A stretch of DNA of 64,000 nt from Paractinoplanes tereljensis (GCF_016862435.1 NZ_BOMY01000039.1:1-64000), one strand, 5' to 3'; positions 54,242-63,140 are shown, counted from the stretch's first letter. Notes: generated from the letters alone by a model not told the origin. Made by a program: numbers and translations.

Positions 54242-56221
54242 TTATTCGATGCGGACGTTGTCCAGGTCCACCGTTCCCGGGTTGAGGTAGATCCAGAGCA
54301 CGCGGACGTCGCTGAGTGCGGCGCTGTCGCAGGACATCTGGGTCTGCAGGTCGATCGTCGCCGTCGTCGTGGTGTCCTGGTTGATCCAGGTGAAGCCGGA
54401 CTGGCACCAGGCGAAGCCGGACCCGGTCTGCACCGCGATCGCCGCGTTGGTGCCCGCGGCCGGGCTGGTGCGCAGGTCGTACTTCAACGCCGACCGGCTC
54501 GACATGTCGACGGGCTCGGCGAAGGTGACGCCGAACCAGCCGCCGTCGGCCGCCGCGACGCGCAGGCCGTGCGTGCCCTCGGTGGCGAACTCGGTGGTCT
54601 GTTCTACGGTGCCCGCGTTCGTCTGCCAGGACGCGGACGCCCAGCCTTCGACGCCGTCCTCGAACGAGTAGAGCAGCTGCGCCGCGGCCGGGTCCGGCTT
54701 GACCGTCACCGTCACGGTGGCCACGTTGGACCAGCGACCGGCCTGATCCTGTAGCACGTACGAGGTGATCGCCTTGCCGGCGAAGCCGGTCTGCGGGGTG
54801 AAGGTGAGCGCGCCGGCGCTGTCGGCGGTGAAGACGCCGCCGGTGACCGAGACGCTGGTCCGCCGTCCCGCGGTGGCCGGGTCGAGGTCGATGCTCGCCG
54901 GGCGGATCCTGGTGCGGTAGGCGATGTCGTTGGCGGCCGGTTGCAGGGTCACCGGGGTATTCGCCGCGGTGATCGCGGTGTCGTTGTCGGCGACCGGCGG
55001 GAGCGACCGCTGCCCGTGCGCGATCTCGGTGGTGGCGTTCGAGATCGTGGTGCAGACCGGGCTCGGGCAGTAGACGGTGAACCCGTCGTAGTCCGGGTAG
55101 AGCGTGCCGTCGTCCTGGGACCCCGACAAGATCCAATACAAGAAACCATTCCCGCCCGTACGGGTAAAGGTGTTGGTCCATTCTTGATAGATCGGGTTTC
55201 GGGTTGCCTTGTCCTTCCAGCCGAACTCGCCGAGCATCACGGCCTTGCCGAGCTGCTTGGCGGCGGTGTTGTGCCGGGTGATGTAGTCGTCGGCCCATTG
55301 CGGCGTGCGGTTGCCCCAGCCGTCCGGGTACAGGTGGTAGGACATCACGTCGACGGACGGCAGCGAGGCCAGCGCGATGCTGTCCACGCCCTCGCCGCAG
55401 TTGTCGATCCAGTCGGGCGCGTCCGGCCCGTCGCAGAAGAAGCCCTCGTCGCCGACGCTCACCAGGTGGTTGCGGTCGAGCGACTTGAGGTACGAGGTCA
55501 TCTCGCCGGCCCAGCCGGTCAGCGTGTCCGTGGTGCAGTGGTCGCTCTGCGGGTAGATGCCGGAGCCTTTGCAGCGCGGCTCGTTGCCGAGCTCCCACGT
55601 CATGATCGTCGGGTCGTCCTTGTACTTGACGCCGGTGATCGTGTTGACCCGGTTGAGGACGTGGCTCAGGTAGTCCTGGTACCAGCCCTTGATCACCGGG
55701 TCGGTGTAGAAGTCGTCGTGGTACGAGGCGCCACGCCAGCGCACGTACTGGTCGATGCCGCCGAAGTCGGACCAGTTGTTGGTCAGCGGCAGCACCAGCC
55801 GCTGCCCGGCCTGTTGGGCCGCGTAGATGACGTAGTCGAGGCGCTCGAGCCCGTTCGGCCCGTCGTTGAAGGCCGGCTTCGCGCCGTCCCAGTACTGGAA
55901 GTACACGCCGTCCGGCGCCGGGGCGACCGAGTTGCTGCCGTCGGCGTTGCCGATCAGGCCGAACGCCCAGGTCCGCATCACGTCGAAGCCGGCCGTCCGC
56001 GCGTCGGCGAAGACGTCGTCGACCATCGCCCGGCTCTTGTAGAACAGGTAGTAGTTGTTGGTGCCGCCGAAGCGGAACGGTTTGCCGTTCAGCTTGAGCG
56101 TGCTTCCGGAGCGGGTGACAAAACCCGCGTTCGACGCCGGCTGCACCGCGGCGACGGCCGGGCCGGCCGCGACGAGCACCCCGGCAAATGCAGCGAGAAC
56201 AGCGACGATGGCTCTCCGCAT
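54242..56221 (-). CDS. secreted GH5 endo-beta-mannanase-like glycoside hydrolase
   Basis: The 659-residue protein has a signal peptide (about 1-25) and a GH5-type (beta/alpha)8 barrel with acid/base Glu214 in WELGNEP and nucleophile Glu332 in LGEFGW. The N-terminal KLNGKPFRFGGTNNYY and the overall plan fit GH5 mannanases. About 405-510 is an Ig-like or cadherin-like linker domain, and about 520-659 a carbohydrate-binding beta-sandwich (FEDGVEGWASASW, YLNPGTVDLDNVRIE). ATG 56221 follows CGAGGAGA. It degrades plant mannan outside the cell. Confidence 0.9.
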   Translation of the reverse strand: MRRAIVAVLAAFAGVLVAAGPAVAAVQPASNAGFVTRSGSTLKLNGKPFRFGGTNNYYLFYKSRAMVDDVFADARTAGFDVMRTWAFGLIGNADGSNSVAPAPDGVYFQYWDGAKPAFNDGPNGLERLDYVIYAAQQAGQRLVLPLTNNWSDFGGIDQYVRWRGASYHDDFYTDPVIKGWYQDYLSHVLNRVNTITGVKYKDDPTIMTWELGNEPRCKGSGIYPQSDHCTTDTLTGWAGEMTSYLKSLDRNHLVSVGDEGFFCDGPDAPDWIDNCGEGVDSIALASLPSVDVMSYHLYPDGWGNRTPQWADDYITRHNTAAKQLGKAVMLGEFGWKDKATRNPIYQEWTNTFTRTGGNGFLYWILSGSQDDGTLYPDYDGFTVYCPSPVCTTISNATTEIAHGQRSLPPVADNDTAITAANTPVTLQPAANDIAYRTRIRPASIDLDPATAGRRTSVSVTGGVFTADSAGALTFTPQTGFAGKAITSYVLQDQAGRWSNVATVTVTVKPDPAAAQLLYSFEDGVEGWASASWQTNAGTVEQTTEFATEGTHGLRVAAADGGWFGVTFAEPVDMSSRSALKYDLRTSPAAGTNAAIAVQTGSGFAWCQSGFTWINQDTTTTATIDLQTQMSCDSAALSDVRVLWIYLNPGTVDLDNVRIE

Positions 56222-56275
56222 GACACGGTCTCCTCGGTAGCAATCGACCACGACCGATGTTCAAGCTAGCAGTTT

Positions 56276-56289
56276 CGGGAGCGCTCCCA
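56276..56289. promoter_or_regulatory. CebR-like operator upstream of the mannanase gene
   Basis: CGGGAGCGCTCCCA matches 13 of 14 bases of the CebR box TGGGAGCGCTCCCA known from streptomycete cellulose utilisation. It lies 55 bp before the mannanase ATG, between it and the GH43 gene stop. Confidence 0.75.
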
Positions 56290-56294
56290 TAGGC

Positions 56295-59228
56295 TTAGCA
56301 GACGCCGCCACCGCCGTCGTTGCCGAAGTAGCGGTCCTCGAAGAACTTGATGCTCCAACCGGTGTCCGTGTTGGCGCCCGGGACGTTCTGCCGGCTGTAG
56401 GTGCAGCCGCCGCGCCAGCCGAACCCGCCGGAGAACCACTCGCGGTTCGCCCAGCTGTACGCCGTTCCCTTGGGCACGGCGTGGTACATCAGCGGGAAGT
56501 TCTTCCCGGCCGGCGGGCTGGTGCCGATGTCGCCGTCGAGCAGCACGAAGCTGTGACTGCCGGGGCCATTGGCGTACAGGGCCGGATCCCAGCCCGCCAT
56601 CATCGTGTCCCGGTTCGAGCCGAACAGGCAGCCGTTGGACTTGTACCAGTCCCACACGTACATCGGGTCGCCGCCGGCCCGCAGGCGCAGGTCGGCGATG
56701 CAGTACTGGTCGCTCCAGGAGCCGTTCGCCGAGTACGTGATGTGCAACTGGCCGTTGGGGTCCTTGAGAGGCGCCGGCGCCTCGTTGATGTAGGGATTGC
56801 CGACGATCCTCTCCCACGGCTCGCGCGCCTGCGAGATGATCTTTCGCGGGCCCTTCACGTCGGACGGGCTGGTCATCTCGGCGATGTAGATGTTCTGCTC
56901 GATGTTGGAATCGCCCTCCCAGCCGGACCAGACGAACCACATCTTGCTGCCGAAGTAGAAGGCAGTGCCGTCCACCGACCACTTGTCGTCCGGCAGATTC
57001 AGCTTGATCGGGTCGCTGAACCCGCGGTCCGGCGAGTTGGACCAGGTGTAGTACATCCGCTGGCCGGCGCCGCCGTCGCCGGAGGCGAAGTAGATGGCGT
57101 ACACCTTGGTGTTCAGAGCGGCGGTGACCTTGACCAGCTCGGGCGCCCACACGTTGGGCATGTTCTTCGGGGCCGACCAGATCAGCGCCTTCGGCGCTCT
57201 GGCCAGGTCCGGCACGGAGGCCGCCGATCGCGAGTAGATGTTGCCGCCGTCCGACTCGACCGAGTAGTACGTGCTGCCCACCCGCATCACGCTCGGGTCG
57301 GCGGCTCTGAGGCCGGTGCGTCCGGGCGTGGTGGCACCGTTGGTGGTGCAGGCGCCGCCACCGCCGTCGTTGCCGAAGTTCCGGTCCTCGAAGAACTTGA
57401 TGCTCCAGCCGGTGTTGAGGTTGTCGCCCGGCACGTTCTGCCGGCTGTACGTGCAGCCGCTGCGCCAGGCCCAGCCGCCGGCGAACCGCCGGCGGTTGTC
57501 CCAGCTGTACGGGATGCCCTTGGGCACGGCGTGGTACATCAGATCGTTGTTGTGCCCGGCGCCCGGGCTGCTGTTGATGTCGCCGTTCTCCAGCACGAAC
57601 GTGTGATGCCCGGGACCGTTGACGGACAGCGTCGGGTCCCACTCCGGCATCATCGTGGCGCGGTTGGAACCGAACTCGCAGCCGTTGGACTTGTACCAGT
57701 CCCACACGTACGTCGGGTCGCCGCCGGCCCGCAGGCGCAGGTCGGCGATGCAGTACTGGTCGCTCCAGGAGCCGTTCGCCGAGTACGCGATGTGCAGCTG
57801 GCCGTTCGGATCCTTGACCGCCTCCGGGCCCTCGTTGATGGTGGGGTTGCCGACCACCTGTTCCCAGGGCTCGCGCGGCTGCGAGATGACGTACCGGGCC
57901 CCGGTCGGCTGGGTCGGGCTGTTCATCCGGGAGATGAAGAGAGTCTGCTCGCCGTCGGCGTCGCCCACCCATCCCGACCAGACGAACCACCGCTGATTGT
58001 TGAACGTGAAGGTGGTCCCGTCGATGGCCCACTTGTCGTCCGGCAGGTTGAGCTTTTGCGCGGCGGTGAACGCCACCCACGGGGAGGTCGAGCTGATCAC
58101 GTACATCCGGTGGGCGCTGCCCCGGCCGGCCGAGAAGTAGACGTAGTAGCGGCCGTCGATCCGTACGATCTCCGGGGCCCACACTTCGCCGATGTTGGTC
58201 TCGTCGGCCCAGAGCAGCGAGCGTGGCGCCGTGGGCAGTGCGGCCGGACCGGCGGCGGTTCGGAGGAAGATCTTCGCCCGGCCCGGTTCGGACGAATCGA
58301 CCTCGACGGAGTAGTAGGTGCCGCCGACGCTGATGGTGCTCGGGTCAGCCCCCTTGGTGGGAATACTGTTCGGCCTGATCAGGGCGGCCGCCTCCTCGAG
58401 CTTCGCGACGATGGTCTCGGCGAGCGAGGTGAGCTGGGCGGCGACCCAGACCAGTGCGTCGGCGATCCGCTGCCCCGCCCAGCGCGCCGAGGTCTTGGCG
58501 AACTCCACGAAGGCGTCCCGGAACTTGATCAGCAGAGGCCGCATGTTCGCCTTGGCCCACGCGCTGGTGAACTCCCAGGCGTCCGCTCCGATCGACCTGA
58601 TCACCGCGATCGCCAGGTTGAGCCCCCACGCCTCGGCGCTGGTCAGCTTGCCATCGACCCACTGGATGATGATCCCGCTGATCAGACTGCCGAGAAAGGT
58701 GGCGACAGCCGCGCAGACCGGACCGGACACCGGCGCTCCCACCGGGAAGAAGCCGATGCACAGGTACCGCGTGGTGAGCTTGATGATCTCACCGACCACC
58801 ACCGCGATGATGTAGTAGTACCAGGAGGCCTGCGGCTGCACCTCCGACCCGGAGATCACGACCCGCAAACCGGTGCTGGTCACCGAGATGTCGCCGTCAA
58901 ATGGATGCCGCGGAATGGATGCCCGGAGCGGCGCGTCCATCTCGTACGTTTCCATGTCCTGATAGATCGTGTCGCTGAGCCGGGCGTTCTGACCCTCGGC
59001 CTCGTCGACGAACCGCTGCAGCAGCGCGGCGTCAAACCCGGCCGGCATGGAATAGTCGATCTGCACGTCGCCGTCGGCCACCAGGGCCATCTGGAAGTCG
59101 CCGATCGGCGACGAGGAAGCCGGCTCCGTGGCCGACGCCCCCTGAAACGCCCGGCCAGGAGTCCCGGCGACGAGCACAACGAGCACCAGGAGGGCGGCCA
59201 GCGAAGGCCCCAGACGCCACGATTTCAT
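56295..59228 (-). CDS. secreted protein with helical N-terminal region and two tandem GH43 domains
   Basis: The 977-residue protein has a signal peptide (about 1-35) and an unusual segment (about 135-285) of hydrophobic and amphipathic helices (IIAVVVGEIIKLTTRYLCIGF, FLGSLISGIIIQWVDG). Two GH43 five-bladed propellers follow. The first has Asp295, Asp403 and Glu466; the second Asp644, Asp753 and Glu816, the expected base, pKa-tuning and acid residues. Both end in CTYSRQNVPG and FGNDGGGG. ATG 59228 follows GGGGTGAG. It probably cleaves arabinan- or xylan-type side chains; the helical region's role is unknown. Confidence 0.82.
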   Translation of the reverse strand: MKSWRLGPSLAALLVLVVLVAGTPGRAFQGASATEPASSSPIGDFQMALVADGDVQIDYSMPAGFDAALLQRFVDEAEGQNARLSDTIYQDMETYEMDAPLRASIPRHPFDGDISVTSTGLRVVISGSEVQPQASWYYYIIAVVVGEIIKLTTRYLCIGFFPVGAPVSGPVCAAVATFLGSLISGIIIQWVDGKLTSAEAWGLNLAIAVIRSIGADAWEFTSAWAKANMRPLLIKFRDAFVEFAKTSARWAGQRIADALVWVAAQLTSLAETIVAKLEEAAALIRPNSIPTKGADPSTISVGGTYYSVEVDSSEPGRAKIFLRTAAGPAALPTAPRSLLWADETNIGEVWAPEIVRIDGRYYVYFSAGRGSAHRMYVISSTSPWVAFTAAQKLNLPDDKWAIDGTTFTFNNQRWFVWSGWVGDADGEQTLFISRMNSPTQPTGARYVISQPREPWEQVVGNPTINEGPEAVKDPNGQLHIAYSANGSWSDQYCIADLRLRAGGDPTYVWDWYKSNGCEFGSNRATMMPEWDPTLSVNGPGHHTFVLENGDINSSPGAGHNNDLMYHAVPKGIPYSWDNRRRFAGGWAWRSGCTYSRQNVPGDNLNTGWSIKFFEDRNFGNDGGGGACTTNGATTPGRTGLRAADPSVMRVGSTYYSVESDGGNIYSRSAASVPDLARAPKALIWSAPKNMPNVWAPELVKVTAALNTKVYAIYFASGDGGAGQRMYYTWSNSPDRGFSDPIKLNLPDDKWSVDGTAFYFGSKMWFVWSGWEGDSNIEQNIYIAEMTSPSDVKGPRKIISQAREPWERIVGNPYINEAPAPLKDPNGQLHITYSANGSWSDQYCIADLRLRAGGDPMYVWDWYKSNGCLFGSNRDTMMAGWDPALYANGPGSHSFVLLDGDIGTSPPAGKNFPLMYHAVPKGTAYSWANREWFSGGFGWRGGCTYSRQNVPGANTDTGWSIKFFEDRYFGNDGGGGVC
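56298..58346 (-). repeat. internal tandem duplication of the GH43 domain
   Basis: Two copies are offset by about 1,047 bp (349 residues). Several stretches are identical, including a 32-residue run around NGSWSDQYCIADLRLRAGGD at residues 486 and 836. Long identical DNA blocks mark this as a recent duplication or ongoing gene conversion. Confidence 0.85.
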
Positions 59229-59335
59229 TCGACTCACCCCTGTCGATGGAATCGCTTGATGATCGCCGCGCTCCGTGACCTCCCCACAGACACGCTGTGA
59301 ACGAACAATGACGAGTCTCAATATCCCGGCTCGAT

Positions 59336-59365
59336 GGCCGGGGCAGCCCTCAGGCCGCCCCGGCC
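59336..59365 (-). terminator. strong hairpin after the SDR-NTF2 gene
   Basis: GGCCGGGGC (59336-59344) pairs perfectly with GCCCCGGCC (59357-59365), a 9-bp GC-only stem. It sits 10 bp downstream of the SDR-NTF2 stop on the minus strand. Confidence 0.7.
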
Positions 59366-59374
59366 GGTGACGAG

Positions 59375-60550
59375 TCAGACGTGGTCGATCGCGAGGTCGG
59401 TGACCTGGTCGCCCTTGATGCCGAACACGAACGCGAAGGACAGCGGCCCGCCGGGGAACTCACCGTCCCCGGAAGCCACCAGCCGGTCGCCGGCGAACGA
59501 GGTCAGCGTGAGCACGACTTCGGGGTTGATCAGGTGCCCCTGGATCCACTCGCGGATCTCGGCCTCGCCGGCGTAGGTCGTCCCGTCATCGAGCACGGTG
59601 GCCCCGTCGCCGAAGACCGCGGCCAGCGCGTTCAAGTCGTGCGCGTTGGTGGCCGCGATGAAGTTCTCGACAGCCTTGGGAAGAGCGCTGGTGTCCATTT
59701 CCGCTCTCCGATCATGTTTCGCGAAGTCCGCACCGCGCGAGAGCTTCTCGTTCGCGTGCAGTTCCTCGAGTGCGGTCTCGTGCATCGCAACAACGACGTC
59801 GTAGCCGGAGTTGCCGAGCACGATCCGGTGCGGCGGAACGGGTGCGTTCATCGCGCTGATCACGGCCTGCACTCCGCGTTCGGGGTCTCCCGCCTGCTTG
59901 CCGTCATGGTCCACGAACGCCGCCTTGACGCCCTCGACCATCGGCACGTAGGCGTCGACGGTCTCGTTGACGGGCTCGTCCTGGAAGCCGGCGAAGGCCC
60001 TGGTGCGGAACGCTCCCGGCTCCACGACGAGCACGCGCACACCGAACGGCTCAACTTCCTGGCGCAGTGTCTCCGACAGTCCTTCGACCGCGAACTTCGC
60101 CGCCGCGTAGTAGCCGAAACCCTGTACGCCGACGAGGCCTGCCACCGACGACATGTTCACGATCCAGCCGTCGCCGCGTGCCCGCATGCCTGGCAGGACC
60201 GCGCGGATCACGTCGACCACGGCGAACAGGTTGAGGTCGAACGTGCGGCGGATCGTCTCGTCCGGGGCCCCCTCGACCGAGCCGAACCAGCCACGGCCCG
60301 CGTTGTTGACGAGCACGTCGATCCCGCCGAACCGCTCCTCGGCCGTCCTGACCGCCGCACGCACCTGGTCGGCATCGGTGACATCGACCCGGACAACCAG
60401 CACCCGGTCGCCGTGCGGTTCGGCCCATTCCTGCAGTTCAGAGGGCCGCCGCGCGGTCACGACCACCTGATCGCCCAGTTTCAGTGCGGCCTCGGCATAG
60501 ACCAGGCCGAACCCTCCGGGCGTCCCACCCGTGATGAACCAAGTCCTCAT
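59375..60550 (-). CDS. short-chain dehydrogenase fused to an NTF2-like domain
   Basis: The protein has 391 residues. Residues 1-280 form a classical SDR: a cofactor loop TGGTPGGFG, NNAG, catalytic Ser-Tyr-Lys (NMSSVAG, YYAAAK). Residues 285-391 form a SnoaL-like domain (VENFIAATNAHDLNALAAVF). Residue 285 is an ATG (59698) behind GGAGAGCGGAA, a credible ribosome-binding site, so the NTF2 part may also be made alone. This looks like two genes merged by loss of a stop. It is divergent from a TetR gene with multiple palindromes between. Confidence 0.87.
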   Translation of the reverse strand: MRTWFITGGTPGGFGLVYAEAALKLGDQVVVTARRPSELQEWAEPHGDRVLVVRVDVTDADQVRAAVRTAEERFGGIDVLVNNAGRGWFGSVEGAPDETIRRTFDLNLFAVVDVIRAVLPGMRARGDGWIVNMSSVAGLVGVQGFGYYAAAKFAVEGLSETLRQEVEPFGVRVLVVEPGAFRTRAFAGFQDEPVNETVDAYVPMVEGVKAAFVDHDGKQAGDPERGVQAVISAMNAPVPPHRIVLGNSGYDVVVAMHETALEELHANEKLSRGADFAKHDRRAEMDTSALPKAVENFIAATNAHDLNALAAVFGDGATVLDDGTTYAGEAEIREWIQGHLINPEVVLTLTSFAGDRLVASGDGEFPGGPLSFAFVFGIKGDQVTDLAIDHV

Positions 60551-60565
60551 GGACTTCTCCTTTCG

Positions 60566-60605
60566 CTACACGGCGCAATGTAGCGCTACATGCGCTACTG
60601 TAGCA
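60566..60605. promoter_or_regulatory. overlapping palindromes, TetR operator region
   Basis: ATGTAGCGCTACAT (60578-60591) is a perfect 14-bp palindrome. Its half-site recurs as CGCTACA just upstream (60564-60570) and in GCTAC-T-GTAGC just downstream, giving several overlapping dyads in the 58 bp between the divergent SDR and TetR starts. It is almost certainly bound by the adjacent TetR. Confidence 0.75.
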
Positions 60606-60608
60606 ATC

Positions 60609-61265
60609 ATGCAGAACGCACGGGATCGACTCCTGCTCGCCGCGGCGGAGTTGCTGGAGGGCGGCGGCACGGTGTCCACGAGGGCGGTGTGCGAACGCGC
60701 CGGGGTGCAGGCCCCCACGCTGTACCACCACTTCGGCAGCAAGCAGGGCCTGATCGACGCCGTGGTGAACCACGGCTTCACGCAGTACACAGCGGTCGAG
60801 AGCTCTGGCGACCCGCTGGACGACCTGCGCGAGGGCTGGGACAGGCACGTGCGGTTCGGGCTGGAGCACCCGTCGTTCTACGGGCTGCTCTACGGCCGCG
60901 CCGAGCCGGGAAAGCCCTGCGCCGTCACCGCTCCCGCACACGCCGCGTTACGCGAGCGGCTCACCGGCGCCGCCGCCCAGGGCCTGCTCAAGGTTCCGGC
61001 GGAGGATGCCGCCGAACAGGTGCTCGCCGCCAACGTCGGCATCACGCTCACCTTGATCAGCCAGCCGGAGCCGGATTTCGGGCTGTCCGCACGCGTCCGC
61101 GAGGCCGCGCTGGCCGGAGTCCTGCACACGCCCTCCGCCGCCGCGCCCGCGACCCGTGCGAGCGCCGCACTGACGCTGCGTGCGCTGGTCGGCAACGACC
61201 CGGCCGACCTCACCCCCGGCGAACGCGCACTGCTCGGCGAACTGCTGGACCGCCTGGCCCGCTAG
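60609..61265 (+). CDS. TetR-family transcriptional regulator
   Basis: The 218-residue regulator has an HTH (TVSTRAVCERAGVQAPTLYH, then HFGSKQGLIDAV) and a variable ligand domain with a conserved FYGLLYGR. ATG 60609 is chosen because an in-frame extension upstream would read through the operator. It probably represses itself and the SDR-NTF2 gene. Confidence 0.9.
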   Translation: MQNARDRLLLAAAELLEGGGTVSTRAVCERAGVQAPTLYHHFGSKQGLIDAVVNHGFTQYTAVESSGDPLDDLREGWDRHVRFGLEHPSFYGLLYGRAEPGKPCAVTAPAHAALRERLTGAAAQGLLKVPAEDAAEQVLAANVGITLTLISQPEPDFGLSARVREAALAGVLHTPSAAAPATRASAALTLRALVGNDPADLTPGERALLGELLDRLAR

Positions 61266-61360
61266 AGCACGCGGCGTTTCTCCGAAGAACCCGAGCCGGA
61301 CTCGGCGGCGGCCAGACCGGCCGGTCCGGCCCCGACCACCACCACATCCGGGGTACGCCC
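61262..61360 (-). pseudogene. remnant of a flavoprotein N-terminus
   Basis: The minus strand encodes GRTPDVVVVGAGPAGLAAAE followed by a short tail and a stop. This is the Rossmann FAD-binding start of a flavoprotein with nothing after it and no start codon of its own. It overlaps the TetR stop by 3 bp and appears to be deletion debris. Confidence 0.5.
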
Positions 61361-61432
61361 ACCGGGCCGGCGGCCGTCCTCCGCCGTCCCTACTCCTCCA
61401 CCCCGTACTGCGCGAGGCGCTGGAACTGCTCG

Positions 61433-61756
61433 TCAGTGCCCGTTGACGTAGTCGGTGCTGGTGGTCGGGCGGCCGGTGTCGCTGGTGATCCGGTATGCGA
61501 AGGCGGCCTGCCCGATCGCGTCGTCGCTGCCGGTCAGGTCGAAGACCAGGTTCTGCAGGAACTCGTCGCCCGGAAAGACAGCCTGGCCCGGGGTGGTGTC
61601 GCCGGCGCACAGCGCGGTGGTGCGGGCGAGCTCCCGCGGGTTGTTCCCGGCCTCGCCGACCGGAACGCCGGAGACGACCAGCGTGACCCGCCCGCGGCCG
61701 GTGCACACGAGCGAGAGCGTCAGCTCCCCCATGTAGCCGGCCGGCCGGGCGGACAA
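61433..61756 (-). CDS. hypothetical protein, possibly a truncated gene
   Basis: The ORF reads 107 residues from TTG 61756 (or 99 from ATG 61732). It has the even, codon-biased character of a coding region (ELTLSLVCTGRGRVTLVVSG, GDEFLQNLVFDLTGSDDAIG) but no recognised domain, signal or membrane segment. It begins 15 bp after the anti-sigma factor stop, so it could be the third gene of that operon. The abrupt beginning and the neighbouring flavoprotein remnant suggest part of the gene was lost. Confidence 0.5.
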   Translation of the reverse strand: MSARPAGYMGELTLSLVCTGRGRVTLVVSGVPVGEAGNNPRELARTTALCAGDTTPGQAVFPGDEFLQNLVFDLTGSDDAIGQAAFAYRITSDTGRPTTSTDYVNGH

Positions 61757-61771
61757 TCGCGGCGAGAACTG

Positions 61772-62521
61772 CTATTGACGTAAGCGCCCTTGCAGCATGC
61801 TGGTGCCGTGCTGCTGCTGACCGAGCTGCTGCGTTGACACGTCGACGATGCTGAACCGGGTGAGATCGCTCGCGGCCGCCGGCACGTTCAGGGCCGCCGA
61901 ACCCGGCGAGCCGATGGGAACCATCACGCTACGGCCGTCGTAGAGCCAGACCGAGTAATACCCGCCGGTCGTGGGCATCCCGGACATCGCCACACGCATC
62001 TCCAGCCCGTGGCCGGTGTCCACGATCGTCGCCCGTCCTTTCGCCGCGGCCGGCGCTGCGGGCTGCGCAACGAGGTCAGCCTCGGCGACGATCCGCTCGG
62101 CGGCCGGGCGTCTCGACCACGTGACCGCGGCCGCTGCCACGGCGGCCAGCACTACCGCCGCGCCTACCGCGACCGGGAGTCGCCATCGGGGACGACGAGC
62201 CCGCGCACGGGATCGTCCGGTCGCGGCCGAAGTGAACGAGCGCAGGCCCGCCGCATCGTCGCGGGGAGCCGCGTCATTCGGTGCTACCTGCGTCTCCGGC
62301 GTCTCGAAGGCGGCTGCGGCGATCCGGGTCCACAGGTCTTCCGACGGCGCCGGCAGGTCGCGGACGTGCTGGGACTGCCGGCCGATGGTGACCGTCGCGC
62401 GGGTGGCGGCCAGGTCAGCGTCACAGATGTCGCAGGTCCGCAGGTGTCCGGTTTCGGAGGCGTCCGGGTCCTGCTCACCGAGAGCGATGAGCACCAGGCG
62501 TTCAGGATCCAGATGCGGCAC
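61772..62521 (-). CDS. RskA-like anti-sigma factor
   Basis: The 249-residue protein has an N-terminal zinc-type anti-sigma domain with His26, Cys30 and Cys33 (GHLRTCDICDADL), one transmembrane helix (about 115-135) and a C-terminal anti-sigma-K (RskA) domain with GYYSVWLYDG and VMVPIG. It holds the sigma factor at the membrane until proteolysed. It overlaps the sigma gene by 20 bp. Confidence 0.92.
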   Translation of the reverse strand: MPHLDPERLVLIALGEQDPDASETGHLRTCDICDADLAATRATVTIGRQSQHVRDLPAPSEDLWTRIAAAAFETPETQVAPNDAAPRDDAAGLRSFTSAATGRSRARARRPRWRLPVAVGAAVVLAAVAAAAVTWSRRPAAERIVAEADLVAQPAAPAAAKGRATIVDTGHGLEMRVAMSGMPTTGGYYSVWLYDGRSVMVPIGSPGSAALNVPAAASDLTRFSIVDVSTQQLGQQQHGTSMLQGRLRQ

Positions 62522-63095
62522 GGTCGACCTCCCATCGGCTGCGCAGCCGCGCCAGTCCGCGGCGTAGATGACTTTTCACGGTACCCAGCGGCATTCCGGT
62601 CCTCGCGGCGATCTGAACGTGGGTCAGATCGTCGAAGAAGCTCAGTTCCAGCACGCAACGCTGGGCCGGTTCCAGGGTGCTGAGCTCATCAGCGATCACC
62701 AGCCGGTCGACCACGGTGTCGGCCCCCGCCTCGGCGTCATCGACACCGCTGTCGAGCTGACGCAACGTCGCGGCCACTCGGTCCTGGCGTGACTTCAGCC
62801 GCAGCGTGTCGATGGCCTTGCGGCGGGCGATGCCCAGCAGCCAGGCGATCGGACTGCCGAGATCCGGCTCGTACCGCTCACGGCTCTGCCACGCCGCGAC
62901 GAACGTCGCCTGCACCACGTCCTCGGCGTCGTAACGGTTGCCGACGGTGGCGTACGCGAGGTGGAGCACGGCCGCACCGTACCTGTCATACATCCACCGC
63001 AGTGCGCGTTCGTCGCCCGATTTGAACCGGTCGACTATCTCTTCGTCACCGCCGATGCCCGAGCGGTCGATCGCATTCACCGCTTTCGCTGCCAT
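62502..63095 (-). CDS. ECF sigma factor, SigK-like
   Basis: This 197-residue ECF sigma factor has region 2 (DRFKSGDERALRWMYDRYG, YDAEDVVQATFVAAW) and region 4 (LTHVQIAARTGMPLGTVKSH). ATG 63095 sits next to GGGGG. Coupled to an RskA-like anti-sigma and divergent from a secreted protein, it mirrors the mycobacterial sigK-rskA system. A matching promoter lies at 63141-63168, so it is probably autoregulated. Confidence 0.9.
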   Translation of the reverse strand: MAAKAVNAIDRSGIGGDEEIVDRFKSGDERALRWMYDRYGAAVLHLAYATVGNRYDAEDVVQATFVAAWQSRERYEPDLGSPIAWLLGIARRKAIDTLRLKSRQDRVAATLRQLDSGVDDAEAGADTVVDRLVIADELSTLEPAQRCVLELSFFDDLTHVQIAARTGMPLGTVKSHLRRGLARLRSRWEVDRAASGS

Positions 63096-63140
63096 CCCCC
63101 ATTGACCGCCCGACCCTAACGTCTCGGAATCTCCCCCGCC

